DNA of 64,000 bases from Sphaerospermopsis kisseleviana NIES-73 (GTDB lineage: Bacteria > Cyanobacteriota > Cyanobacteriia > Cyanobacteriales > Nostocaceae): NCBI RefSeq assembly GCF_002368075.1, contig NZ_AP018314.1:2591220-2655219 (forward strand), given 5' to 3'. The notes beneath the pieces are model-generated. The model did no database searches. It saw only the letters and a list, made by a program, of their open reading frames with translations, and had not been told where the DNA came from. Of this stretch, positions 24,503 to 33,161 are shown piece by piece (position 1 is the stretch's first letter; each line of letters begins with the position of its first letter). The position numbers and the translations under genes are program-made.

Positions 24503-27187
24503 CTACATAATATTAATGGGATCGACATCAATAGTTAAGCTGACTGAAGCAGGACAAAGTTTTCTGATTTCTTCCCAATCTGGTAAATTAGGCAGTGCAT
24601 CAGGAGCAAATTTTAATAGTATTTGCCAGCGATAACGATTAGCTACTCGTAAAATACTAGCCGGTGCTGGTCCTAATATCTCTAATCCTTCTTGTTCGCT
24701 AAAATTTGTCGCTATGAGTTGGGCTATATTTTCCACTTTTATGGGATCAGAACTACTCAAACGTAATAATATTAATCTGCCATAGGGGGGATAATTAAGT
24801 GCTTCCCTTTGTTCTAATTCTGCATCACAAAAAGATTGATAATCATGGGTTTTCACTGCTTCAATAACTGGATGTTCTGGGGTGTAGGTTTGGATAATTA
24901 CTCTACCGGGATCTTCTCCTCTTCCCGCCCTTCCTGCAACTTGGGTTAAGGTTTGAAAAGCTCGTTCACTAGCGCGATAATCTGATAAATGTAGTAACCC
25001 ATCAGCCGCAACTACCCCTACTAGGGTAACTTGGGGTAAGTCTAAACCTTTGGTGAGCATTTGTGTACCCACTAATAAGTCTGCTTCACCGTTGGCAAAT
25101 TGGCTGATCAGGGTGCGATGTGCGCCTTTTTTGCGGGTGGTGTCGCTATCAAAACGAATTGGTTTAATGTGGGGAAATTGGCGTTGTAGTTCCTGGGTTA
25201 CTCTTTGAGTACCACTACCAAAGAATTTGAGGTAGGGTGAACTACATTGAGGACAGTTTTTAGGGTGTGGTTGACCATAATTACAATAATGACATTTTAA
25301 TAACTGGGGTGCGCCTTCTTCTACATGATGATAAGCCAAGGATACATCACAGTTTGGACATTCCAGCACATAACCACAGCTACGACAGGAAACAAAGGTG
25401 CTATGTCCCCGACGATGAATAAATAATATTCCTTGTTGTTTTCTTTGTTTTAATTCTTCTAAAGCTTGTTGTAGGGATCTACTAAATATTGATCTATTTC
25501 CTTCTTTCAACTCTTGACGCATATCCACTATTTCTATAGGTGGTAGGGGTTTGGAGTTGATGCGTTCAGGAAGGGAGAGGTATTGGTGATTGGTGATTGG
25601 GTTGTTGATCTCTCCCTGCTCCCTGCTTCCTGCTCCCCTGCTTTCTTTGATACTTACCCAACTTTCAAGGGAGGGGGTAGCAGAACCTAAAATTAGGGGG
25701 CAGTTTTCTAGTTCTGCACGCCATTGGGCTACTGTGCGGGCGTTGTAAGTGGGGATGGGTGAGTCTTGTTTAAAGCTGCTGTCGTGTTCTTCGTCGAGGA
25801 TAATTAATCCCAGGTTGGGTAAGGGGGAAAAGATGGCGCTGCGTGTTCCTATGACTACTTGGGCTTCTCCGGTAAACATTTGTCGCCAGGTGTCGTAGCG
25901 TTCACCGTCGGAAAGGGCGCTGTGATAAACTTGCACTTTGTTACCAAAACGGGCGCGAAATCTATCTGTGAGTTGGGGTGTGAGGCCAATTTCTGGGACT
26001 AATACTAGGGCTGATTTTCCTTGGTTGAGTAGGGGGGCGATCGCCTGTAGGTAAACTTCGGTTTTTCCTGAACCTGTTACCCCATGTAATAAAATTTGAG
26101 CAAATCCGTTTAATGATTTGATGGTTTCTAAAGCATTAGTTTGGGCTGGTGTTAATAATTTGGCTTGATCCCCGGCTATTTTGGGTCCTTGTTCTCTCCG
26201 TAGTTTTTCCCGTTCTTCAATGACAATACAACCTTTTTGTTCTAATCCTCTTAAAGTAGGTAGTGTAGTTTGACATATTTCTACACACTCTGTCACCCAT
26301 AATTCACCACCATGATCTCCCAGTATTTTCAATATTTCTTGTTGCCGTTTAGTGAGATTCATGTATCTTCCATGATCAACTAGCGTTACTGCTAGTTTCA
26401 TTTGTGGTTTAGATTGAGTGAATTTGAAATAGCTTTCTGCCCAGTTTCTATCTATTAATTGTTTTTTTGCCCAATAAAAACCTTTGACTTGACGTTTGAG
26501 GTATTGAAAACTGTAATCTCCATCTGGTTGCGATTCAAGTATTGTCAGTATTTCTTTGGCAGCTTGAGAACGTAAAAATTCGGCTGCACCATTGGGAATA
26601 TTTTCTGGTTTTAGTCGCAGACGACTTTGCGATCGCCCTAATAATCCTGGTGGTAATGCTACCCGAATGACTTGAATTAATGGTGTGTAGTAATAGGCGG
26701 CGATGCGATTCAGTAATTCCCAATAGGTGCTAGAGAAAAATTCTTTGCTGACTACATCTTGTACTTCCCGAATTTTCTCTAGTCCTAAATTTGCTGGTGG
26801 TTGGGATAATAAACGAATCGCTATTCCTCCTAACAGTTGTGTCCTCCAGGGAACTGTTAAAATATCACCCGGTTTAATATCTAAATGTTCTGGTATCTTA
26901 TAAATCAATAGCTCCTTGTTAGATAGTTCATCAACTGATAATTCCTGTTCTGGTATGGCATCATTTAATAAATCTTTTTCTACTGTTTCATCAATTGCTA
27001 CATTCTCTTCTGGTGTTTTATTTGTCGTCGGCGCTAAAGTTTTTGACAAATCTACCAATACTTCAATCCAAGGATAAAGATTTGTTTTGGACTGGTATGA
27101 TGATCCTGGTTCAGCTACCAATAGAGAGGATAAACTTACATCCTGAATATACATAATTTTTGGCTTTTTTAATAGATATTTGCTCAT
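24503..27187 (-). CDS. priA: Primosomal protein N' (replication restart helicase PriA)
   Basis: A superfamily 2 helicase that reloads the replisome at collapsed forks. Visible are Walker A (LHGVTGSGKTEVYLQA), the DEEH box (LIILDEEHDSSFKQD), two zinc-binding cysteine clusters (CRSCGYVLECPNCD and CHYCNYGQPHPKNCPQC) and helicase motif VI (QVAGRAGRGEDPGRVIIQT). At 894 residues it is long for PriA. Part of the excess is an N-terminal acidic linker. Part is an insert (SRGAGSREQGEINNPITNHQ) encoded by intergenic-type heptamer repeats at 25580-25645. Start: ATG 27187, with ATG 27154 (MYIQDVSL) as a good alternative. It converges with kdpD2. Confidence 0.94.
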   Translation of the reverse strand: MSKYLLKKPKIMYIQDVSLSSLLVAEPGSSYQSKTNLYPWIEVLVDLSKTLAPTTNKTPEENVAIDETVEKDLLNDAIPEQELSVDELSNKELLIYKIPEHLDIKPGDILTVPWRTQLLGGIAIRLLSQPPANLGLEKIREVQDVVSKEFFSSTYWELLNRIAAYYYTPLIQVIRVALPPGLLGRSQSRLRLKPENIPNGAAEFLRSQAAKEILTILESQPDGDYSFQYLKRQVKGFYWAKKQLIDRNWAESYFKFTQSKPQMKLAVTLVDHGRYMNLTKRQQEILKILGDHGGELWVTECVEICQTTLPTLRGLEQKGCIVIEEREKLRREQGPKIAGDQAKLLTPAQTNALETIKSLNGFAQILLHGVTGSGKTEVYLQAIAPLLNQGKSALVLVPEIGLTPQLTDRFRARFGNKVQVYHSALSDGERYDTWRQMFTGEAQVVIGTRSAIFSPLPNLGLIILDEEHDSSFKQDSPIPTYNARTVAQWRAELENCPLILGSATPSLESWVSIKESRGAGSREQGEINNPITNHQYLSLPERINSKPLPPIEIVDMRQELKEGNRSIFSRSLQQALEELKQRKQQGILFIHRRGHSTFVSCRSCGYVLECPNCDVSLAYHHVEEGAPQLLKCHYCNYGQPHPKNCPQCSSPYLKFFGSGTQRVTQELQRQFPHIKPIRFDSDTTRKKGAHRTLISQFANGEADLLVGTQMLTKGLDLPQVTLVGVVAADGLLHLSDYRASERAFQTLTQVAGRAGRGEDPGRVIIQTYTPEHPVIEAVKTHDYQSFCDAELEQREALNYPPYGRLILLRLSSSDPIKVENIAQLIATNFSEQEGLEILGPAPASILRVANRYRWQILLKFAPDALPNLPDWEEIRKLCPASVSLTIDVDPINIM
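25580..25645 (-). repeat. Heptamer repeats inside the priA reading frame
   Basis: GGTGATT units (25583-25600) and CTCCCTG/CTTCCTG/CTCCCCT units (25611-25640) are the same motifs seen between genes. They are in frame and add about 22 residues between the DEEH box region and the zinc clusters. Confidence 0.85.
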
Positions 27188-27942
27188 CTGAATGAATCAA
27201 ATTCACCAGACGCACTTAACGTTTAACTACTATTTTACTACAAACAAACTGTATTTCGCAATACTTTTATTACTCATGATAGTTGATAACTTTGTTTATA
27301 TGTCATCTTATAGACAAAATAATTTCTACAATACGTGCAATAAATATTTTATGCTAACTACACAAATGAAAGTATATCCGATAATAATGAGTTGTTTTTG
27401 TCTACTAAATAGGTAGTAGAGTTTTTCCACCTATTGATAGATATTCAATAGTTTTTGTATGTGAGATGCTTTGATACAATCAAGATTGTCCGGATTTTAA
27501 GCTACCATTTTTGTAATTTGGATCATTTGGGAAGCTTTAACTTAGGAAGCTTTAACTTTTTTACTCCAAATCAAACAAAACTTCATGGAAATACATAAAA
27601 ATTTAACGTATAGGGTCTTTAGATGGAATTTTTATATTTGTTAAGCTGGAGAATGTTTGAGGGGGGTTTGACATATTTGGTGATGAAGAAAAAAATTAGA
27701 AATATGTCTGCTGGTAGTGGGGAAAGATGGTATTTTGGGTGCAAAGACCATATAAATTGTATCTAGATGTAACCAAAATATGGCAGACAGATACATATTT
27801 TCTTTCCGAATCAAGAATTTTCAAGAAGATTGTATTTGGCTGGGTAAATGGGTGTATATGTCGGTAAAAACTAACTATTCTCAAACGAGCAGCTGTCACT
27901 AAATTTATGTACCAAACCAAGCAACTATCCCAAAAGGAAACT
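27188..27942. other. Intergenic region between priA and the sigma factor
   Basis: This is an AT-rich 755-bp divergent spacer. A short plus-strand frame at 27192-27416 has poor composition and no family resemblance and is not called. No recognised repeat, tRNA or riboswitch was seen. It probably holds a long leader with several promoters for the sigma factor, as is common for cyanobacterial group 2 sigma genes (inference). Confidence 0.5.
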
Positions 27943-29076
27943 ATGAATCTTGCTGAATTGGGAACAATGGAAATACTGGATAACGCTGCTGATCATGAAG
28001 AACCATCACTTGATAGTTTAGATGCAGTAGTATTTGAAGACTCTTCAATTGTGGAAAATTTGGAGTCAGATGAACGAGATGGGGATGAAATGGCAGCGGC
28101 ACGTCCTTCGGGATATAATAAAACCGAACATGACGATGCTGTGGGCGCGTTTTTTAAGGAAATGGCGCGTTATCCTCTCCTGAAACCTGACGAAGAAGTA
28201 GAGTTGGCGCATAGGGTAAGATTTTTAGAAGAAGTAAAAGACTTACAAGCTGCTTTAGAAGCAGAACTGGGACACAACCCCAGCAAAAGCGAGGTAGCTG
28301 CTAAGTTTGATATGACGGAAAAACAACTGGAAAGTCGGTTGTATCAAGGTAGGGTAGCGAAGCGGAAAATGATTCGCTCTAACTTGAGATTAGTAGTATC
28401 TATTGCTAAACGATATCTTAATCGGGGAGTGCCTTTTCTAGATCTAATTCAAGAAGGGGCTATGGGTTTAAATCGCGCTACAGAGAAGTTTGATCCCGAT
28501 AAGGGCTATAAGTTTTCGACTTATGCTTATTGGTGGATTCGACAGGCGATTACACGGGCTATAGCTAATGATGCCCGCACTATCCGCCTACCAATTCACA
28601 TTGTTGAAAAACTCAACAAACTTAAAAAAGCCCAAAGAGAACTTAAACAAAAACTCGCTCGCAACCCGACAGAAGCGGAAATGGCCGAGTCGTTGGAAAT
28701 AAGCGTTCAACAACTGCGTCAACTGCAACAACTACGCCGGCAAGCATTATCTTTAAATCACCGTGTTGGTAAAGAAGAAGATACAGAATTGATGGACTTG
28801 TTGGAAGATGAAGATAACCAATCTCCAGAAGCAAAAATGAATGAAAATATGATGCGTCAGGAGATATGGGAGGTTTTAGGTGATGTTCTCACTCCCAGGG
28901 AAAAAGACGTAATTTCTTTACGCTATGGACTGACAACCAGCGAACCCTGTACTCTGGAAGAAGTGGGGAATATGTTTAACCTTTCCCGTGAACGAGTACG
29001 GCAAATTCAAAGTAAAGCGATGCGAAAATTACGCCGTCCTCATATCGCTAAACGTTTAAAAGGTTGGTTAATTTAA
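27943..29076 (+). CDS. sigC: Group 2 sigma-70 factor, SigC-like
   Basis: An RNA polymerase sigma factor of the non-essential group 2 type. Region 1.2 (DAVGAFFKEMARYPLLKPDE), region 2 ([54 protein letters not shown]), region 3 and region 4 (TLEEVGNMFNLSRERVRQIQ) are complete. The variants LNRATEKF and NDARTIRLPIHIVEKL differ from the SigA sequence at 45209-46378, so this is clearly a separate factor. The short acidic N-terminus lacks region 1.1. The SigC label rests on remembered similarity and is less sure than the group. Start: ATG 27943 has AAAGGA just upstream; ATG 27907 is 12 codons earlier without one. Confidence 0.85.
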   Translation: MNLAELGTMEILDNAADHEEPSLDSLDAVVFEDSSIVENLESDERDGDEMAAARPSGYNKTEHDDAVGAFFKEMARYPLLKPDEEVELAHRVRFLEEVKDLQAALEAELGHNPSKSEVAAKFDMTEKQLESRLYQGRVAKRKMIRSNLRLVVSIAKRYLNRGVPFLDLIQEGAMGLNRATEKFDPDKGYKFSTYAYWWIRQAITRAIANDARTIRLPIHIVEKLNKLKKAQRELKQKLARNPTEAEMAESLEISVQQLRQLQQLRRQALSLNHRVGKEEDTELMDLLEDEDNQSPEAKMNENMMRQEIWEVLGDVLTPREKDVISLRYGLTTSEPCTLEEVGNMFNLSRERVRQIQSKAMRKLRRPHIAKRLKGWLI

Positions 29077-29163
29077 AGCAGGAGTCAGGAGTCAGGAGTC
29101 AGGAGAGGTTAACCCAGTCCCCAGTCCCCAGTCCCCAGTCCCCAGTCCCCAGTCCCCAGTCCC
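29077..29163 (+). repeat. GGAGTCA and CCCCAGT tandem heptamers
   Basis: GGAGTCA occurs in three units (29081-29103). CCCCAGT is repeated without error from 29113 to 29160 (six full copies plus a partial one). This is classic STRR sequence of heterocystous cyanobacteria. It lies between the sigma factor and the acetyltransferase gene. Confidence 0.92.
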
Positions 29164-29200
29164 CTGTAAACTAGAGATTGTGGACTAGAGAATAAGACTC

Positions 29201-29692
29201 ATGACTTTTGATAGTGATTTAATTATCCGGTTTGCTGAACCTGGTGATAGTGCTGTATTATTTGAATTAATTCAGGGCTTGGCAGAATATGAAAAATTAT
29301 CTGCTGCTGTCACTGGTAATGCTCAAGCATTAAATGAGCATTTATTTGGTGAACGAAAATATATAGAGGCGATTTTAGCAGAAGTCACAGGTAAAGCTGT
29401 GGGTTTTGCTTTATTTTTTCACAATTATTCTACATTTCTCACCAAGCCAGGAATTTATTTAGAAGATATTTTTGTTTTACCTGAATATCGTCGTCAAGGT
29501 ATTGGTAAAGCACTGCTGACTAAATTAGCAAAAATAGCTGTTGAAAGAAATTGTGGGCGCTTAGAATGGAGTGTTTTAGATTGGAATGTTTCTGCACAGG
29601 AATTTTACCGGACTATGGGGGCTGATATTTTAGAAGATTGGCGAATTTGCCGAGTCAGTGAACCAGCAATTACTAGATTAGCGAATCAATAA
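29201..29692 (+). CDS. GNAT family N-acetyltransferase
   Basis: An acetyl-CoA-dependent N-acetyltransferase, 163 residues, one GNAT domain. The acetyl-CoA binding motif A is YRRQGIGKALLTKLA, preceded by strand IYLEDIFVLPE. Motif B is LEWSVLDWNVSAQEFYRTMG. The YLEDIFVLPEYR and VLDWN motifs are typical of the diamine/spermidine and thialysine acetyltransferase subgroup, so a polyamine-like amine is a plausible substrate. That substrate is not proven by sequence. It stands alone after the sigma factor, separated by repeats. Confidence 0.85.
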   Translation: MTFDSDLIIRFAEPGDSAVLFELIQGLAEYEKLSAAVTGNAQALNEHLFGERKYIEAILAEVTGKAVGFALFFHNYSTFLTKPGIYLEDIFVLPEYRRQGIGKALLTKLAKIAVERNCGRLEWSVLDWNVSAQEFYRTMGADILEDWRICRVSEPAITRLANQ

Positions 29693-30409
29693 ACATCTTT
29701 TCACCTAAGCATTCAGCCTTCATCAGTCGATTTCCGTCAGTAAAAGCCTGAAAAATATAGCAGGAGTCAGGAGTCAGGAGTCAGAGTAAAACCCTTGTGT
29801 ACTAAGATTTTCATGATAAATTGATGTTCTAACTAGGGTTTGCTGAAAAAGTTATCTGTGAAGGCTAGGTGACAGGTGACAGGTACTACGCCACGGTGAC
29901 AGTTTCAAGAGTTGGATAGGAAGGATTTTTTCTTTAAGTAGGAATTAAGTGCAGGGTTTTTCACTTGCCACCTCATAAAAGCTGGCACTTTTTGAAAGCA
30001 CTTCGGCTTACTTCGACTGCGCTCAGTACAAGTCGCTCAGTACAAGTCAAAATAGCTAAAACCCTTTACCTGTAAAGTTTTCTGATTTATATGGCTAACG
30101 CCACGCTACGCTATCAGCAAACCCTATTTTATGTTTAATTATTTTGACATAATTATTAGCATTAATCTTAGCATTTTTTAGATATGAATTTTTAATTTTT
30201 AGTTAAGAATGATTTTTTTGTGACTTAAATTTATGTTTAATATAAATTAATATATATTCCCAACCATTGCAATAATAAGTATTACATCTATTATGCTCAA
30301 TAATTTAGTTCAATTTTTACAGTTATTCTTTTGATTTATACAAGACAATAAAAAGAGAATTATGGAGCAAGTACCTCCTAATCAGCAATTGTTGTAGAGA
30401 GAACACAAA
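29693..30409. other. Intergenic region upstream of petJ copy 1
   Basis: A GGAGTCA array (29761-29784) is followed by a 299-bp miniature element (29831-30129). Then come 280 bp of AT-rich DNA that should hold the petJ promoter. A leader motif GTTGTAGAGAGAACAC sits just before the start codon and is shared with the next petJ. Confidence 0.6.
29831..30129 (-). mobile_element. MITE family A, copy 2 with nested insertion (299 bp)
   Basis: Ends: AACTAGGGTTTGCTG (29831-29845) and CAGCAAACCCTATTT (30115-30129). On the minus strand it aligns with 4863-4990 at both ends. The copy is longer because about 165 bp (roughly 29912-30078) has been inserted between GAAACTGTCACC and GAAAACTTTA. The inserted part contains ACTTCGACTGCGCTCAGTAC followed by a partial repeat of CGCTCAGTACAAGTC. 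Confidence 0.78.
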
Positions 30410-30742
30410 ATGAAAAAGATTATTTCTGTATTACTATTAGGCATCACTATCTTCACCTTTGCCTTCATTAATCCTGCTTTCGCTGCTGACACTGGTGCTG
30501 GAGAAAAAATATTTACAGCTAATTGTGCTTCTTGTCATGCAGGTGGTAAAAATTTAGTTAATGCTGCTAAAAGTTTGAGTAAGGCAGACTTAGAAGAGTA
30601 CAATATTTACTCTGAATCTGCTATTATTGCTCAAGTTACAAACGGTAAAAATGCTATGCCAGCTTTCAAAAATAATTTGTCAGCTGATGATATTGCCAAT
30701 GTAGCTGCTTACGTCATGGAAAAAGCGGAAGCTGGCTGGTAA
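30410..30742 (+). CDS. petJ: Cytochrome c6 (cytochrome c553), copy 1
   Basis: A soluble lumenal electron carrier that transfers electrons from cytochrome b6f to photosystem I or to cytochrome oxidase, replacing plastocyanin when copper is short. Signal peptide: [19 protein letters not shown] ending NPAFA-A. The mature protein has the haem attachment site CASCH, followed by AGGKNLV. The axial methionine lies in AMPAF and the C-terminal helix is [13 protein letters not shown]. Length is normal (110 with signal). A second copy follows at 31085. The 16 nt before the start (GTTGTAGAGAGAACAC) are shared with that copy. Confidence 0.95.
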   Translation: MKKIISVLLLGITIFTFAFINPAFAADTGAGEKIFTANCASCHAGGKNLVNAAKSLSKADLEEYNIYSESAIIAQVTNGKNAMPAFKNNLSADDIANVAAYVMEKAEAGW

Positions 30743-30795
30743 ATAGATTTGTCAGTGAGTTAATAATAGTTATACCTGAAAGGGTAAGACAAGAG

Positions 30796-30823
30796 ATTCC
30801 CAACTGTTTTGGCAGTTGGGAAT
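30796..30823 (+). terminator. Hairpin after petJ copy 1
   Basis: ATTCCCAACTG (30796-30806) and CAGTTGGGAAT (30813-30823) are perfect complements with a 6-nt loop. It has no long T-tract. It probably ends or stabilises the petJ message. Confidence 0.6.
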
Positions 30824-30865
30824 AATGCTTGATAATTCAAAAATTATGAATCAGAATTACTATTT

Positions 30866-30942
30866 AGCGGTTGCTGAAAAAGTGATCTGTAGAGGCTAGG
30901 AAACACTGACCTTTACATAAATTTACATTTACTGCAAACCCG
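30866..30942 (-). mobile_element. MITE family A, degraded copy 3
   Basis: It has TTGCTGAAAAAGTGATCTGT at one end and ACTGCAAACCC at the other, with AGAGGCTAGG shared in part with copy 2 (AAGGCTAGG). It is about 77 bp, shorter and more mutated than the other two copies. Confidence 0.55.
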
Positions 30943-31084
30943 TGATATAAAAAGAACGTCAGGTAAATTTTGCCAAAATGACCTCCAAGTTTTACAGCTT
31001 GTCGTTTGACTGATACAACAGAATCCAAAGAAAATTATGAAGCATATTGCACCAACTCAACGATTGTTGTAGAGAGAACACGAG

Positions 31085-31420
31085 ATGAAAAAGATAATTT
31101 CCGTATTACTGTTAGGCATAACCATCTTCACTTTTGCCTTCAGTAGTCCCGCTTTAGCAGCAGATACAGTTGCTGGAAAAGCAGTATTTACAGCTAATTG
31201 CGCTCAATGTCATGCGGGGGGTAAAAATTTAGTTAATGCTGCTAAAAGCTTGAAGAAAGCAGATTTGGAAAAGTACAATATGTACTCTGCTGAAGCTATT
31301 ATTACTCAAATTACAAACGGCAAGGGTGCGATGCCAGCCTTTGGTAAACGCATAAAAACCGAAAACATTGAAAATGTAGCTGCTTATGTGTTGGAACAAG
31401 CAGATAAAAATTGGAAGTAA
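31085..31420 (+). CDS. petJ: Cytochrome c6 (cytochrome c553), copy 2
   Basis: A tandem paralogue of the preceding gene, 111 residues. The signal peptide is identical over the first 19 residues. The haem site is [12 protein letters not shown] and the methionine ligand lies in [11 protein letters not shown]. Differences concentrate in the second half ([20 protein letters not shown] against [20 protein letters not shown]), giving this copy more lysines and a different surface charge. The copies may therefore have different partners or be expressed under different conditions. It has the same GTTGTAGAGAGAACAC leader. A weak G/C hairpin (about 31453-31472) follows. Confidence 0.95.
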   Translation: MKKIISVLLLGITIFTFAFSSPALAADTVAGKAVFTANCAQCHAGGKNLVNAAKSLKKADLEKYNMYSAEAIITQITNGKGAMPAFGKRIKTENIENVAAYVLEQADKNWK

Positions 31421-31541
31421 TACAATTTACTTTCTGAATTGAAATAATTATTGGCGGGGCTTTTTGTCTCGCTAATTAATCCAATTATTAGATAAGTAGA
31501 AACAACTAATAAATTATAAAAACATAAACAATAATTAAAAT

Positions 31542-33068
31542 ATGGGTTTTTCGATTGTAATTGTAGAGCAGCGAGAAAAAGAAGCTAAAGCACTTAAATC
31601 TTTTTTATTTTGTAGTCTCATCGCTTCTTTAGTATTTCATATTGGGGTTTTAGCTTTAGGGATTGGCAAATTTATACAAAGAGTTTCTCAAACTCAAGAA
31701 GAACCAATTGAAATCACAATTGTGGAAACTGTTCCGGAAATAATAGCCAAACCACAAGAGATAAAAAACTCTCAACCAAAGATAAATTCTGCTAGTGGTG
31801 GTAGTGGTGGTAATAACAATTTTAAAAGTTCTCTTCCAGAAAAAACTACCTTGAGCGTGAGTAATGCTGCTATTCAACCTGTAGTTAAACAAACCCAACT
31901 GAAAACTACTCAAAATTTTGTTGTCAAACAACGCCAAACACTAACTATTCCTGAAAAGACGATAACACAACCAAGTTTAACAACTACACCTATTACTAAA
32001 ACTATTCCTGAACCGACGACAACACAACCAAGTTTAACAACTACACCTATTGCTAAAACTATTCCTGAACCGACGACAACACAACCAAGTTTAACAACTA
32101 CACCTATTGCTAAAACTATTCCTGAACCGACGACAACACAACCAAGTTTAACAACTACACCTATTTCAAAAATAACTGAAAAAATAACTGAAAAAGTAGA
32201 AACTGAAACAACCACTCAACCCACAGTTGAACAACCTGAACAAACTGTCATACCAGATACAAAACTTTCAAATGTTCCAGCACCAAAGTTAATAACTCCT
32301 AGCAGTGTTAGTGTTAGTTCCAACAATACTTTTACTACTTCATCTAGTCAAAATAGTTTAAGTAATTTAGGTAATCGTTTGCGGTCTGGTTTAAGTAAAG
32401 GTACAGAAAATGGGACTGGAAATGGTGAGGGTAGCGGTACTGGAGATGGTATTGGAAATAGTGCAGGTAAAGGTACTGGAAATGGCACTGGAAATGGTAT
32501 TGGAAATGGTGCAGGTAAAGGTACTGGAAATGGTATTGGAAATGGTGAGAGAAATATTGCGATCGCACCAAAACCACGTCCTGTCAATGGGACAAAATTA
32601 AATCGTGCAGATTGTATTAGATGTGATATCAAATATCCCGATAAAGCCAGAAGGCGAGGTATAGAAGGTCGTGCTGAAGTTGCTCTTGATACGGATATTA
32701 ATGGTAATGTTACCTTTGTGCGGTTAATTCGTTCTAGTGGTGATAGTGAACTAGATGAAGCTGCTCAACAAGCTGTACAAGAGTGGAAATTAACACCTTT
32801 AGATGGTGGTAGACAAGGTGTGACAGCATCAATTAATTTTGCGATCCAAGGGTCACAGCGTCATCGTCAAATCAAAGAAAGACAAAGAGAAAGACAGAGA
32901 GAAGCTTCTCAACCAAAACCAAAAATTACCAATCCTCAAGAATCTACATCTTCACTAGAACCAGTCAAATCTGATACAGAAAATCAGGTTGATGAAAGTA
33001 AAACCCAGGAAGTAACACCACCTGATTCTACCTCTTCTGAGTCTAATAGTGATTCAGAAAATAATTAG
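31542..33068 (+). CDS. TonB-like energy-transducing protein
   Basis: Links the inner-membrane proton motive force to outer-membrane receptors. It has a short cytoplasmic N-terminus, one membrane helix (LFCSLIASLVFHIGVLALGI) and a long Pro/Thr-rich periplasmic span with four 19-residue repeats (PTTTQPSLTTTPIAKTIPE type). A Gly-Asn-rich low-complexity section (GTGNGIGNGAGKGTGNG) leads to a TonB C-terminal domain with YPDKARRRGIEGRAEVALD and LDEAAQQAVQEWKLTPL. Oddly, about 75 charged residues (IKERQRERQREASQPKPK and an acidic Ser-rich tail) follow the TonB domain, which normally ends the protein. The TonB-dependent receptor gene lies 93 bp downstream. No ribosome site is obvious at ATG 31542. 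Confidence 0.87.
   Translation: MGFSIVIVEQREKEAKALKSFLFCSLIASLVFHIGVLALGIGKFIQRVSQTQEEPIEITIVETVPEIIAKPQEIKNSQPKINSASGGSGGNNNFKSSLPEKTTLSVSNAAIQPVVKQTQLKTTQNFVVKQRQTLTIPEKTITQPSLTTTPITKTIPEPTTTQPSLTTTPIAKTIPEPTTTQPSLTTTPIAKTIPEPTTTQPSLTTTPISKITEKITEKVETETTTQPTVEQPEQTVIPDTKLSNVPAPKLITPSSVSVSSNNTFTTSSSQNSLSNLGNRLRSGLSKGTENGTGNGEGSGTGDGIGNSAGKGTGNGTGNGIGNGAGKGTGNGIGNGERNIAIAPKPRPVNGTKLNRADCIRCDIKYPDKARRRGIEGRAEVALDTDINGNVTFVRLIRSSGDSELDEAAQQAVQEWKLTPLDGGRQGVTASINFAIQGSQRHRQIKERQRERQREASQPKPKITNPQESTSSLEPVKSDTENQVDESKTQEVTPPDSTSSESNSDSENN
31956..32183 (+). repeat. Four tandem 57-bp repeats in the tonB-like gene
   Basis: The period is exactly 57 bp (units starting at 31956, 32013, 32070 and 32127). 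Units 2 and 3 are identical or nearly so in DNA as well as protein, which suggests recent expansion. Confidence 0.9.
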
Positions 33069-33161
33069 GTGATCTGAAATATGACAGCTTGTCTTTTGAC
33101 AGTTTTTATATAAACAGAGAGAATACCTACATTTGTTTTTACCAAGTGTGAGTTGAGAAAG

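Larger units (their letters stand above)
30743..31084. other. Spacer between the two petJ genes
   Basis: Contains a hairpin (30796-30823) and a degraded family A miniature element (30866-30942). The rest is the leader of the second petJ. No gene is seen. Confidence 0.6.

Noticed and set aside
27192..27416. 74-codon open frame upstream of the sigma factor
   Set aside because: AT-rich composition gives Asn/Tyr/Phe-rich random-looking protein. No ribosome site or recognisable motif.
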